From: Planctomycetota bacterium
GTDB lineage: Bacteria; Planctomycetota; Phycisphaerae; WQYP01
DNA length: 9,164 nt
Direction of reading: 5' to 3'
Assembly: GCA_021805585.1 (NCBI GenBank)
Contig: JAJZEY010000178.1
Coordinates: forward strand, 1 to 9,164
The position numbers and the translations under genes were made by a program. Positions within the stretch are counted from its first letter, which is position 1. Every line of letters begins with the position of its first letter. The notes below the pieces were generated by a model. It was not told where the DNA came from and ran no database searches. It saw only the letters and a list, made by a program, of their open reading frames with translations. Below, piece by piece: positions 1 through 7,098 of the stretch.

Positions 1-88
1 GCCTCCGCGTTAATCCGCGTCCCGATACGCCAATAAGACAATATATATGGGGAACCTGTCCCGGCGCTTCGGCGCACATTTCGCCCCT

Positions 89-116
89 TTGCGGGTATGG
101 CTTTGGGCATTACAAT
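89..116 (+). promoter_or_regulatory. Weak candidate sigma70-type promoter upstream of lspA
   Basis: TTGCGG at 89-94 and TACAAT at 111-116 are separated by 16 bases. The -10 box matches the consensus in 5 of 6 positions, but the -35 box in only 3 of 6. Nothing else in positions 1-201 looks like a gene or a strong signal, except a short open stretch ending in TAA at 34-36 that could be the tail of an upstream gene. Planctomycete promoters often depart from consensus, so this is only a placeholder. Confidence 0.2.
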
Positions 117-201
117 CATATTCCGGTCAGCGGCGGGCGGGCCGCGTTCCTTATGTGATGGGGTCCCGATAAAGACGGCCCCACTGTTAAATCGGTGATT
201 A

Positions 202-771
202 ATGGATGACATTATGCCTGGAACCGGTCCGATTAATGAAACAGCTTCCGCGTCCGATTCGGACGCCGGCAGCCGCACAGGCCCGCTTGCCGCACAGTCG
301 GTTCTGGCATGGTTGCGATTTCTTGGGGTCGTGGCGGTGGGCGTAGCGACGGACCTTACCACCAAGGCCATCGCATTCCGTGAACTTGGCCCGCAGGCTC
401 AAACCCATCATATGGTGGTAATCCCCGATGTGCTGATGTTCCAAACCACCTTGAACAACGGAGCTGTTTTTGGCCTTGGGCAGGGGCTGGCACTCCTTTT
501 TATTCTGATGAGCGTGGTGGCCATTGCGTTTGTGGTGTATGTGTTCATGAGCAGTTACCGCTGGCAGTGGCCCACCCACATCGCCCTTGGTCTTATTCTG
601 GCCGGTGCCATGGGAAATATGTACGATCGGGTATTTAACCATGGCGGCGTGCGGGATTTTATTCTGCTGCACTACTGGCCATGGGTTTTTAACATAGCCG
701 ACGCCATGCTCTGCATCGGTGTTCCCATGCTGATCTTCTGCTGGCGGTTTCAGCGGTCGCGACCGCGCTAA
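202..771 (+). CDS. lspA: Lipoprotein signal peptidase (signal peptidase II)
   Basis: This is the membrane aspartyl peptidase that cuts the signal peptide off prolipoproteins after the lipobox cysteine has received diacylglycerol. All family motifs are visible in order: D51-LTTK at the end of the first membrane span, N85-NGAVFG, GAMGNMYDR (135-143), RDF with D152, and FNIAD with D167. D152 and D167 should form the catalytic pair by analogy with the known family structure. Four hydrophobic spans are evident, near 36-52, 97-115, 125-139 and 162-180. At 189 aa it is slightly longer than usual, because about 30 polar Ser/Asp/Gly-rich residues precede the first span. ATG 202 gives the full frame; ATG 214 is a possible alternative start. 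The loop between the two catalytic Asp residues is shorter than in proteobacterial LspA. It is followed by a small membrane protein and a nucleotide-sugar dehydrogenase on the same strand. Confidence 0.95.
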   Translation: MDDIMPGTGPINETASASDSDAGSRTGPLAAQSVLAWLRFLGVVAVGVATDLTTKAIAFRELGPQAQTHHMVVIPDVLMFQTTLNNGAVFGLGQGLALLFILMSVVAIAFVVYVFMSSYRWQWPTHIALGLILAGAMGNMYDRVFNHGGVRDFILLHYWPWVFNIADAMLCIGVPMLIFCWRFQRSRPR

Positions 772-844
772 GTATGTTTCGGGCGACTGACGCATTTCCG
801 ACAAATGCCGGTATGCCAACTGCATTTAATTGAGGTTCTAAGCC

Positions 845-1015
845 ATGGAAATGAATTTTCCGCTGGAAGTTGTGGTCGGACTGCTGGTGCTTTTCGGTCT
901 GTTGTACCTGGGCGACCATCGGGTTGGTGAGTCGGCGAACGTCGGCCGCCCATCGCCAACCATGACGCATCATTCGGTTAAGTCGGTGCCCACAAAGTCG
1001 AAGGTCGGCGGCTAG
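845..1015 (+). CDS. Small single-span membrane protein, 56 aa, unknown function
   Basis: This short frame begins with ATG at 845, preceded by GAGG at 832-835 with nine bases between, and ends in TAG at 1013-1015. The product starts MEMNFPLEVV, continues with one hydrophobic span at about residues 6-22 (PLEVVVGLLVLFGLLYL), and ends in a polar, basic, Ser/Thr/Lys-rich tail (SVKSVPTKSKVGG). An N-out, C-in single-span topology is likely from the basic tail. It lies 73 bases after lspA and 57 bases before the dehydrogenase, in the same orientation, so co-transcription is plausible. No family is recognised. The ribosome-binding site, the tight packing and the coherent span-plus-basic-tail design argue that it is real. 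Its codons resemble those of its neighbours. Confidence 0.6.
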   Translation: MEMNFPLEVVVGLLVLFGLLYLGDHRVGESANVGRPSPTMTHHSVKSVPTKSKVGG

Positions 1016-1072
1016 CCGCGGCCCCTTGCATCACCCGTAAGACAACGATAAATTTGCAGGACATCTGTTCCA

Positions 1073-2401
1073 ATGAAAAATACGATTCTTTCCGACTTTC
1101 GCCAGCGCCTCGCGAGCCGCAAAGCCGTTATTGGCGTGATCGGCCTGGGTTACGTCGGGTTGCCACTGGTAAAAGCCTTCTGCGATGGTGGCTTAAAGGC
1201 GATCGGCTTTGATGTGGACGCGGGCAAAGTGCGCCGTCTGATGGCCGGGCAAAGCTATATTCGCCACATTCCCGCCCGCCTTATCGCCGACCTGATAAAG
1301 CGGCGCGTCTTCACCGCCACCACCGACCTTGCCCGCATGGCGGATTGTGACGCTCTGATCATCTGCGTTCCAACACCGCTGACAACAAATCGTGAGCCGG
1401 ACATGCAATATGTGGCCGGCACCGCCGATGATATCGCCCGTCACCTGCGGCGCGGGCAGTTGATCGTTCTGGAATCCACCACCTATCCGGGTACCACACG
1501 CGAAGTGGTGCTGCCGCGTCTGGCGGCCGGTGGTCTGAAGGCTGGTCGCGATTTTCTTCTGGCTTATTCGCCGGAACGTGAGGATCCGGGCCGCAAAGAC
1601 TTTCAGACCGCGGATATTCCCAAGGTTGTGGGCGGATTGGATGCGGCCTCGGGTAACGCGGCCTGCGATTTATATCGGGTCGCAATTAAAACGGTTGTGC
1701 CCGTGCCAAGCTGCGAAGTGGCCGAGGCGTCCAAAATTCTGGAAAACTGCTATCGATGCATCAACATAGCCATGATCAACGAAATGAAAATTATCTTCGA
1801 CCGCATGGGTATTGACGTCTGGCAGGTAATCGCCGCCGCCAAAACCAAACCCTTCGGCTTTCAGCCGTTTTATCCCGGTCCGGGCCTGGGCGGGCATTGC
1901 ATACCGATTGATCCGTTTTATTTAAGCTGGAAGGCCAAACAGTATGACACCACCGCGCGATTCATTGAATTGGCGGGTGAGCTGAATGTGGCCATGCCAT
2001 ATTATGTGATCGGCAAAGTGGCCGAAGCTCTGAACGCCCAATGTCAATCCATTCGCGGGTCGCGCATTCTGGTGCTGGGGCTGGCCTATAAGAAAGATGT
2101 GGACGATTTGCGGGAATCGCCTTCGGTGGTGCTGATTGAACAGCTTCGCCATCGCGGTGCCAGGGTGGACTACAACGATCCGTTCATTCCCGCCACGCAT
2201 CGCCAGCGTCAGCATGACCTGGGCATGAAATCCGTCCCGCTGACGCCGGCCAACCTGCGTCGCTATGACCTTGTCCTGATTGCCACGGATCATTCGGTTT
2301 ATGATTACAAATTCATTGTGCGCCATGCCCGGCTGATAGTCGATACGCGCAACGCCACTGGAGGCGTGAAGGCGGGCCGGGGAAAAATTGTGCGGGCGTG
2401 A
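1073..2401 (+). CDS. wbpA: Nucleotide-sugar dehydrogenase, UDP-N-acetylglucosamine 6-dehydrogenase type
   Basis: This enzyme performs the NAD-dependent two-step oxidation of the C6 hydroxyl of a UDP-sugar to a carboxylate, supplying uronic acids for cell-surface polysaccharide. It has the three-domain layout of the UDP-glucose/GDP-mannose dehydrogenase family. The Rossmann motif GLGYVG is at 24-29. The loop STTYPGTT is at about 135-142 and YSPERE at 165-170. The central helix carries K221 (EASKILEN), and the catalytic cysteine C276 lies in GPGLGGHCIPIDP. The C-terminal UDP-binding domain has GLAYKKDVDDLRESP. GQSYIRHIP (59-67) favours the WbpA-like branch over UDP-glucose dehydrogenase, but substrate cannot be fixed from sequence alone; WecC or TviB-type activity remains possible. 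The length of 442 aa is normal. ATG 1073 has AGGA at 1058-1061, a rather long 11-base spacing. No other sugar-pathway gene lies in the window. Confidence 0.92.
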   Translation: MKNTILSDFRQRLASRKAVIGVIGLGYVGLPLVKAFCDGGLKAIGFDVDAGKVRRLMAGQSYIRHIPARLIADLIKRRVFTATTDLARMADCDALIICVPTPLTTNREPDMQYVAGTADDIARHLRRGQLIVLESTTYPGTTREVVLPRLAAGGLKAGRDFLLAYSPEREDPGRKDFQTADIPKVVGGLDAASGNAACDLYRVAIKTVVPVPSCEVAEASKILENCYRCINIAMINEMKIIFDRMGIDVWQVIAAAKTKPFGFQPFYPGPGLGGHCIPIDPFYLSWKAKQYDTTARFIELAGELNVAMPYYVIGKVAEALNAQCQSIRGSRILVLGLAYKKDVDDLRESPSVVLIEQLRHRGARVDYNDPFIPATHRQRQHDLGMKSVPLTPANLRRYDLVLIATDHSVYDYKFIVRHARLIVDTRNATGGVKAGRGKIVRA

Positions 2402-2421
2402 CGCACGTGAGCCGGCTCGGC

Positions 2422-2461
2422 TTTGGCGTTGTCTTTAGTGGCCGCCAAATTTTCAGGCGGC
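2422..2461 (+). terminator. Overlapping hairpins downstream of the dehydrogenase gene, possible terminator
   Basis: Two stems share bases. TTTGGCG (2422-2428) pairs with CGCCAAA (2443-2449) across a 14-base loop. GCCGCC (2441-2446) pairs with GGCGGC (2456-2461) across a 9-base loop. They cannot form together because both use 2443-2446. Only a short T-rich stretch follows (GGTTTAAAC), so intrinsic termination would be weak. The position, 21 bases after the stop codon at 2399-2401, suits a 3'-end structure. Confidence 0.35.
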
Positions 2462-2565
2462 GGTTTAAACGTGGATTTCCAGCAGGCTTGCCATAGATCA
2501 CGTTGAGGCAAAGATTCCAATGGCAGTCGCTATTTCTACCCCCGCAGTTAAATCCGACGCCGAGC

Positions 2566-2612
2566 CACAGTGGGCACGTAGCATGGGCATCCTGCCCATG
2601 GACGTAGCATGA
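2566..2612. repeat. Dispersed intergenic hairpin repeat ('HGQDAHAT' type)
   Basis: The core CATGGGCA-TCC-TGCCCATG (2582-2600) is a perfect 8-bp stem with a 3-base loop. It is flanked on both sides by the direct repeat CGTAGCATG (2576-2584 and 2603-2611) and preceded by GCCACAGTGGGCA. On the minus strand it reads as the peptide string HGQDAHATCPLW. From memory, such strings occur in many short hypothetical 'proteins' of planctomycete and related genomes, which are artefacts of a non-coding repeat. A relative lies at 8793-8823. No protein should be assigned here. Confidence 0.6.
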
Positions 2613-2653
2613 AGCAGACCGCAAGTACCAGTACGCAGTTGGCATTTTGCATT

Positions 2654-2840
2654 TAACCCGACCTTCGCACTTTTTTTGTGAAAATTATAAATCTGCATGA
2701 GTTTATCGCTATTTTTATTGATTTGTCATCAATTTTGGTTGGTTTTTGCGAGTTTATTTTCAAAACCGTTGTGGTGGAGACTTTTGTCCCTGAATGCACG
2801 CCAGAGCCGTTTTTGTGGCCAAAGTGCAAAGGTTGGGTTA
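2654..2840 (+). mobile_element. MITE-like element, 187 bp, with 20-bp terminal inverted repeats
   Basis: The left end TAACCCGACCTTCGCACTTT (2654-2673) matches the reverse complement of the right end (2821-2840) in 18 of 20 positions. The interior is AT-rich and encodes no transposase. Bases 2726-2781 are identical over 56 bases to 6475-6530, and the left 128 bases align to 6404-6530, which lies directly upstream of a transposase fragment. The element therefore looks like an internally deleted, non-autonomous derivative of that insertion sequence, keeping both ends (about 128 bp left, about 60 bp right). No target-site duplication is obvious at its borders. It separates the intergenic hairpin repeat from a coding-like remnant that begins immediately after the right end. 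Confidence 0.72.
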
Positions 2841-3126
2841 GGCGATCGGCTAGCCGATGAGACTAATGTGGGGGCATTCCAGGCCCTTGCCGCCTATGAC
2901 TGCGTCAATCAGATGACCATTTGGGCGCAGCCGGGTGCGGACGGCTCGATCAGCCTTGTGCCGAGTGGCAGCCATGGCCAGTTATGGATTATTGATTTTC
3001 CGCACGGCCGATTTAGCAAACGGCTGTTGGGCGGAAGTTCGCGATGCATTGGTTGCTTCAATGTCAGCGCGCGGTGTTAGATGGCACGGGCCGCCGGGCC
3101 AGGCACTGGCCGAGGGTAGGTGGGAT
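2841..3126 (+). pseudogene. Frame-broken coding remnant, unknown product
   Basis: Immediately after the right end of the mobile element there is a protein-like stretch split over two frames. The first part (2841 to about 3000) reads through MTIWAQPGADGSISLVPSG and QLWIIDFPHG. The second part, one frame on (about 3004-3126), reads AEVRDALVASMSARGVRWHG followed by PPGQALAEGRWDSPFLPG. Joined, they give a plausible soluble alpha/beta protein segment with no start codon of its own. The third positions are G/C-rich in the first part. No family is recognised. It may be the 3' piece of a gene disrupted by the mobile element and then frameshifted. It could also be chance, since the region converges with the opposite-strand gene ending at 3127. 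Confidence 0.3.
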
Positions 3127-6100
3127 TCACCTTTCTTGCCGGGACATTTTGAAGAAGGCCAGGAATTTCCGGCGGCCGCCAAAGATGTTTACCCGTACAT
3201 GATTTCCGATTGCGCCAAGTTCGGCGAAGGCCACTTTCCAATGGCCGGTCAGGCCGGCGACAAGCGACAGGCGGCTGGCGGTTCGGTAATCCCGCGGATG
3301 TTGCAAGAGATAGGCCTGCGCAGCGGGCTGAATCCTGTGCCAGAAATGGATCATCTGCAAAAGCGTGCGTTTTTTTACCTGCACGGCCGCCGCGTTAGCC
3401 AGGGGATAGGCAAGCAGTCGCGCGGCCATGGCAAGTTCGGTACGCACGCGAGGACTGTCGATGGCGCGCCCAAACGGCAGGTAGTACATCAATTCGACAA
3501 TGTCTTCATGGCGGTACCACATATCTTTTCCGTCGAAGGCGCCGACCGTCATGGCCAGAAAATGAACGCATATTGCCATGGCGTGAAAATCTTCAGAATG
3601 CACGGCGCGAATAAGCCACTTGCTGTCCTTTGGCCAGAAATGTTCGTCACCACGGGTTCGCACCCGCCGTAGAAATTGAGCCGTTATCAAGCCATTAAGC
3701 GCCGGCGCACTATCAGGATTCATTTTCCAAGCCGCATGGAAATTCTGTTTCGCCAGCGACAGCATCTGAAGGTAACGACTGGCCTCTGCGGGGTGCATGG
3801 CGTGAATGCGTTGGGTATTAAATCCGCGAGCTGCTATGCGGGCCCGCTGTACCAGCAGCCATCCGACCATAATGTGGCGAAGTTGGTTAGATAGTTGCGG
3901 ATTGCCCGGATGTTCCAGGCGGCGCAGCGCGGTGTTGACAAAATTCGTCCTTCGTGGCCGGGGCATAGCCAGGATATAGGCGCGGGCAAGATGATAGCGC
4001 AAGGTGACAGGGGTACGATTTTCCGCCAGAAGATGGTCAAAAACCGCGGTGTCGCGCACCCGACCGGCAGTTGGCGACTGGGCCGGGGTCGCCCGGAGTG
4101 CGAGCAGTGTGGTGGCTGCCATGAACCGGTCGTCGAACGGAGCTTTAGAGTCAATGATTGACCGGGCGGCGGCTTTCGCCGCTTTGACGATTTTGGGCGT
4201 TTTGCCGTGAATATACATGCGATTGACAACTGCGAAATAGTCCAGCACCGGGTTGTCGATTTTGTTGCGAGCCGCTTTGCGGGCAAACTTAAGCATTGCG
4301 TCGCGCTGGCCGTCGTAATGGAAGGCTTTTCCCATCAGAACCATCGATTCGTATATCATTGATTCAAGCGCGGTCTGCGAGGCCACAGCGGGGCCGCCGA
4401 CTTTTTCCATGGCCGCGGCGGTCATTCGAATGGCCCATTTTTTTCTGGCGTCAAAGCGATTTTCCAGCGCAATATGGAATGGGACAAAATTCTTTCCATC
4501 GTGCGACCTGTAGCGTGCCTCACGGCGGATGTCGCGGAACACCACGGGTGTGTCAAAAAGCATCCAGTGGCGCATCACGGCTCCCCATTGGCCCGCAGGC
4601 ATGTAATAACTCGTGGATGTAATATGGGAGTAATATAACCGGCAGACGGCAATATCCCTGGCACCGTGCCGGGTTGTAAGCGGTTTAAGGAATTCCAGCC
4701 GCTTGTATAGTTCGGGCCAGTTGTCCATCCAGATATTCCACAAAATAAATGTCCGGCTGTTCCATTCCGAACGCGGACAGTGCCGGATATATCCAAGCAG
4801 GATTCGGCTGGCCAGAGATCGGACATCGGGCCTCCGCCAGAAGGAGTTGCCGTACAAAATAAATGCCAGATTCGGGGCAAAATAGTTCATGGCCGTGTAG
4901 CTGGGATGCCACACATATTCCAGTGCTTTGAGGCCGATGAATGGTATTCGCGAATGCCAATGGCCCTGCTTAAGACACTGGCGGGCAAATTGAAACATGG
5001 TTTCTGTGCTGCCATACCACCGTCGGCGATCAGCATCAAGCATGATCCAATAAGCATCGAAATTATCGGGGTCGACTTTGCGGACAATCCTGAACCATTT
5101 CCTGATCCGATTGGGATGGCCCAGCCCCAGGTCCATCACCATCAGTTCGGCAGGTGCCTCGGGTTGATCGGGTCGCAAGGCATAAGCGCGGCGCAGTGCG
5201 ACACGTGCGGCACGCAGCCTTGATTCAAATTTTTTCCAGCCGTTATTTGTTACGTTGGCGGCATAGCGTACGCCACGGGCATGCCAGCCCCAGTTGGTCA
5301 GTTCAGTTCCATCAAGGGTATGGTAAATATATTTGGCATTGGTCGTGTTTGCCGCCGGCCGGACTATCTGATGAAACAGCGCGATGGCGGGTTTCCAAGC
5401 GGCGGGACTCGACGGCGGGTGGGCCAGAGAGCCGATGACAAAGTAGCCTTGACCAAATATGAGGCTGACCGGCGCATTTTTCTCCCGCATGGCCGCCGCC
5501 AATAAGGTGAGACACTCGTGGGCGTATTTCTGGGTCATGACGCTATTGGATTGCGAGCGGTAACTGCTTAAAGCGGCGGTCACCAGGTCAAGCTTTAACG
5601 CGGGAGCATAGGCGCTGACTATAAAATTGTGAATATCCGCCTGCACATTTTCGCCGATCGGAAGCCGCCGGCCAGGAAACGGCGAGCGATCAATAATCAT
5701 TCGAATCAGCGGGTCGCGACAACCGGCCTTCCATGCCCGCCATGCTTCATACACGGTTTGCACGCCGATCTGGCTGGAGCCGCGGCCACGCAACACCGGT
5801 CGATAATCAAACGATGGAACCGCTTCCCACCGGCAGAACAACCTGAGCGCCCGCAGCGCGGTTTTATTGGCCGGAGTGGAATGTGGATTGAGTTTGTGGA
5901 ACTCCCCGATGGTAACAGCCCGTAGCCAATTCAGACGGTGCTCTGCAAATCTGGTATGTGATTCCCAGCGTTTCGGTGACGCGCTGACGGAACCGGCGGG
6001 AGCAGCCGCAATGACACGATGCGCTCCGCAAGACAGGAGGATCACTATTGCCCCGGGTGTCAGATACCGTGCAGTTGCGACCAGAGGGTTTTCACGGCGC

Positions 6101-6192
6101 GAATTCAGGCGGCCGTTGCAGACAGAAGGAAAGCTCTTGGTTGGTGCGATGGACTTCGGGTGGTGCGCGAAACCTGTTGTGCCAGCATGCAT
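3127..6192 (-). CDS. Large exported helical-repeat (TPR-like) protein, unknown function
   Basis: The 1021-aa product starts at ATG 6192, preceded on its own strand by AAGGA (plus-strand 6201-6205) eight bases away, which supports this start. The N-terminus is 40 polar, basic residues followed by a hydrophobic stretch (about 43-64, containing PGAIVILLSCG) ending in VIAAAPA. It is probably a Sec signal peptide cut after A64; a lipobox reading at C55 (LLSC) is less likely. The rest is helix-rich. Residues about 298-430 contain the most familiar block: GWHARG, helical pairs LRAARVALRRAYALRPDQPE and WFRIVRKVDPDNFDAYW, then WYGSTETMFQFARQC. Similar TPR-like 'WYGS' blocks occur, from memory, in uncharacterised planctomycete exported proteins and resemble DUF4034-type sequences; this is not verified. 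No catalytic motif is seen. A scaffold or protein-binding role in the periplasm is inference. It is transcribed alone, opposite to its neighbours. Confidence 0.85.
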   Translation of the reverse strand: MHAGTTGFAHHPKSIAPTKSFPSVCNGRLNSRRENPLVATARYLTPGAIVILLSCGAHRVIAAAPAGSVSASPKRWESHTRFAEHRLNWLRAVTIGEFHKLNPHSTPANKTALRALRLFCRWEAVPSFDYRPVLRGRGSSQIGVQTVYEAWRAWKAGCRDPLIRMIIDRSPFPGRRLPIGENVQADIHNFIVSAYAPALKLDLVTAALSSYRSQSNSVMTQKYAHECLTLLAAAMREKNAPVSLIFGQGYFVIGSLAHPPSSPAAWKPAIALFHQIVRPAANTTNAKYIYHTLDGTELTNWGWHARGVRYAANVTNNGWKKFESRLRAARVALRRAYALRPDQPEAPAELMVMDLGLGHPNRIRKWFRIVRKVDPDNFDAYWIMLDADRRRWYGSTETMFQFARQCLKQGHWHSRIPFIGLKALEYVWHPSYTAMNYFAPNLAFILYGNSFWRRPDVRSLASRILLGYIRHCPRSEWNSRTFILWNIWMDNWPELYKRLEFLKPLTTRHGARDIAVCRLYYSHITSTSYYMPAGQWGAVMRHWMLFDTPVVFRDIRREARYRSHDGKNFVPFHIALENRFDARKKWAIRMTAAAMEKVGGPAVASQTALESMIYESMVLMGKAFHYDGQRDAMLKFARKAARNKIDNPVLDYFAVVNRMYIHGKTPKIVKAAKAAARSIIDSKAPFDDRFMAATTLLALRATPAQSPTAGRVRDTAVFDHLLAENRTPVTLRYHLARAYILAMPRPRRTNFVNTALRRLEHPGNPQLSNQLRHIMVGWLLVQRARIAARGFNTQRIHAMHPAEASRYLQMLSLAKQNFHAAWKMNPDSAPALNGLITAQFLRRVRTRGDEHFWPKDSKWLIRAVHSEDFHAMAICVHFLAMTVGAFDGKDMWYRHEDIVELMYYLPFGRAIDSPRVRTELAMAARLLAYPLANAAAVQVKKRTLLQMIHFWHRIQPAAQAYLLQHPRDYRTASRLSLVAGLTGHWKVAFAELGAIGNHVRVNIFGGRRKFLAFFKMSRQER

Positions 6193-6403
6193 ATTGCAAA
6201 TCCTTATAGAGAGGTCGATGAAACAGCGTATCTGTCGGCAAAAAGGAAAGGTAACCGTTCACGGTTTTTTTAGCCCGCCAAGCCCTCTGCGGGCTTGCGC
6301 ACAAACTAAAGTATATTGCCCCCCGATAAAAAGCAAATAAATTTCCATAAGAAAATATGGCATAAAATTGGAGCCTGGCACGCTATCCGCCCGATAATAA
6401 CAT
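6193..6403 (-). promoter_or_regulatory. Leader and candidate promoter of the 1021-aa protein gene
   Basis: On the minus strand, TTGCTT (plus 6331-6336) and TATACT (plus 6310-6315) are 15 bases apart and would give a leader of roughly 110 bases. The leader holds alternative hairpins that share bases: CAAGCCC/GGGCTTG (6279-6285 with 6291-6297), or AGCCCGC/GCGGGCT (6272-6278 with 6289-6295). An adjacent near-perfect palindrome AACCGTTCACGGTT lies at 6253-6266. No gene is visible in this stretch. The promoter spacing is short, so the assignment is tentative; the hairpins are directly visible. Confidence 0.25.
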
Positions 6404-6765
6404 TAACCCGACCCTCGCATTTTTGTGCCAATTTGATACATATACATGAGTTGATTACTGGTTTGATTGAGTTTTCATCAATTTTGGTTGGTTTTTGCGA
6501 GTTTATTTTCAAAACCGTTGTGGTGGAGACCTACTTCGCATAGTCGCTTGTTTTACCTGAATAACATGTGCGATACTTACAGCCATGTTCATTCGCGCCA
6601 ATAAACATCGGAAGAATGGGAAATTACACACGTATTACAACGTGGTGGAGAATCGTCGTCTGGCCGATGGCGGTTCGGTTCAAAGGCAGGCTCTGTATCT
6701 TGGGGAGATAAGCTCACAACAGGAAGAGTCCTGGCAGCGTATCGCGCGGCTCATAGGCGCGATTG
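6404..6765 (+). mobile_element. Left end of a decayed insertion sequence (IS4/IS1634-like)
   Basis: It opens with TAACCCGACCCTCGCATTTT, a near match to the terminal repeat of the MITE at 2654. The first 127 bases align with that element, including 56 identical bases (6475-6530). A transposase N-terminus begins 181 bases in, at 6585. No copy of the right terminal repeat (form AAAGTGCAAAGGTTGGGTTA) is seen downstream in the window, so the element has lost most of its transposase gene and its right end. Similarity to the transposase family fades by about 6765, which is taken as the breakpoint. Confidence 0.6.
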
Positions 6766-6884
6766 TCAAATTTTGTGGGCAAAGGCGCACCGGCGGCGGG
6801 CGATTTGCAGTGTTTACTCAATCAAGGGTAGAATACCAGCAATTCACTTGCACGCGGAGCAATTATCTTGGTTGCACTGGATGA
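6585..6884 (+). pseudogene. Transposase N-terminal fragment, truncated
   Basis: The first 50-60 residues begin MFIRANKHRKNGKLHTYYNV and continue VENRRLADG and QRQALYLGEI. This is the standard opening of a large planctomycete/verrucomicrobial transposase group in the IS4/IS1634 class: a short N-terminal domain with the YYxxVENRR and LYLGEI motifs, recognised from memory. Full-length members run to several hundred residues and carry the DDE catalytic core, which is absent here. From about residue 55 (nt 6750-6765) onward the sequence no longer resembles a transposase, although the frame stays open to 6884 for 99 codons in total. The fragment cannot be active. It is an IS remnant at the left border of the Rhs island. 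Confidence 0.7.
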
Positions 6885-6886
6885 AT

Positions 6887-7098
6887 ATTTTCACCACAAA
6901 GTCGCGAAGGCACGAAGACGTCGCCGTTGTGGCAGCGTGGCCGCGCGATCTGAAACCTCCCTGGCCCGCCGGATTATTGACGTCGCATCCCCCCGTCGCC
7001 GCGATACCTCCATTTCCTCCCCTAACTCCTGCGTGAAGTTCAACAATCGACAATCCGTTCCCAACAGCTTTGTGTCTTTGTGCCGTTGTGGTGAAAAT
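6887..7098. repeat. Block bounded by CACAAAG-type inverted repeats, 212 bp
   Basis: The left arm begins ATTTTCACCACAA (6887-6899) and its exact reverse complement TTGTGGTGAAAAT ends the block (7086-7098). The arms continue inward for about 18 more bases with 12 matches (left GAAGGCACGAAG, right CTTTGTGTCTTTGTGCC). Repeats of the form 'CACCACAAAG..CGAAGGCACGAAG' are, from memory, common dispersed non-coding sequences in planctomycete and other environmental genomes. The centre (GC-rich left, then a TCAACAATCGACAATCC string) shows no gene. The block is open in the frame of the downstream Rhs fragment, but its translation is a basic low-complexity peptide that should not be counted as part of the Rhs protein. 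Confidence 0.55.

Noticed and set aside
1..36. Open stretch ending TAA at 34-36, possible C-terminus of an upstream gene
   Set aside because: Only 11 codons are visible (ending IRVPIRQ), so it cannot be told from chance.
2313..2645. A minus-strand open frame with HGQDAHATCPLW
   Set aside because: It is the translation of a dispersed hairpin repeat plus the antisense end of the dehydrogenase gene, not a protein.
3650..3668. GGGTTCGCACCC resembling a tRNA T-arm
   Set aside because: It lies inside the well-supported 1021-aa coding region, and no acceptor, D or anticodon arms fit around it.
2935..3672. A 245-codon plus-strand open frame
   Set aside because: From 3127 onward it is the antisense shadow of the 1021-aa minus-strand gene, and it starts at a GTG without a ribosome-binding site. 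Only the part before 3127 might be a remnant of real coding sequence.
6253..6271. AACCG/CGGTT hairpin followed by seven Ts, looking like a plus-strand terminator
   Set aside because: No plus-strand gene lies upstream (6193-6252), and on the minus strand the T run becomes an A run before the stem, so it cannot terminate the neighbouring gene.
5867..6340. A 157-codon plus-strand open frame across the start of the 1021-aa gene
   Set aside because: Most of it is antisense to the minus-strand gene's N-terminal region. Its product is Arg/Cys-rich with no coherent domain.
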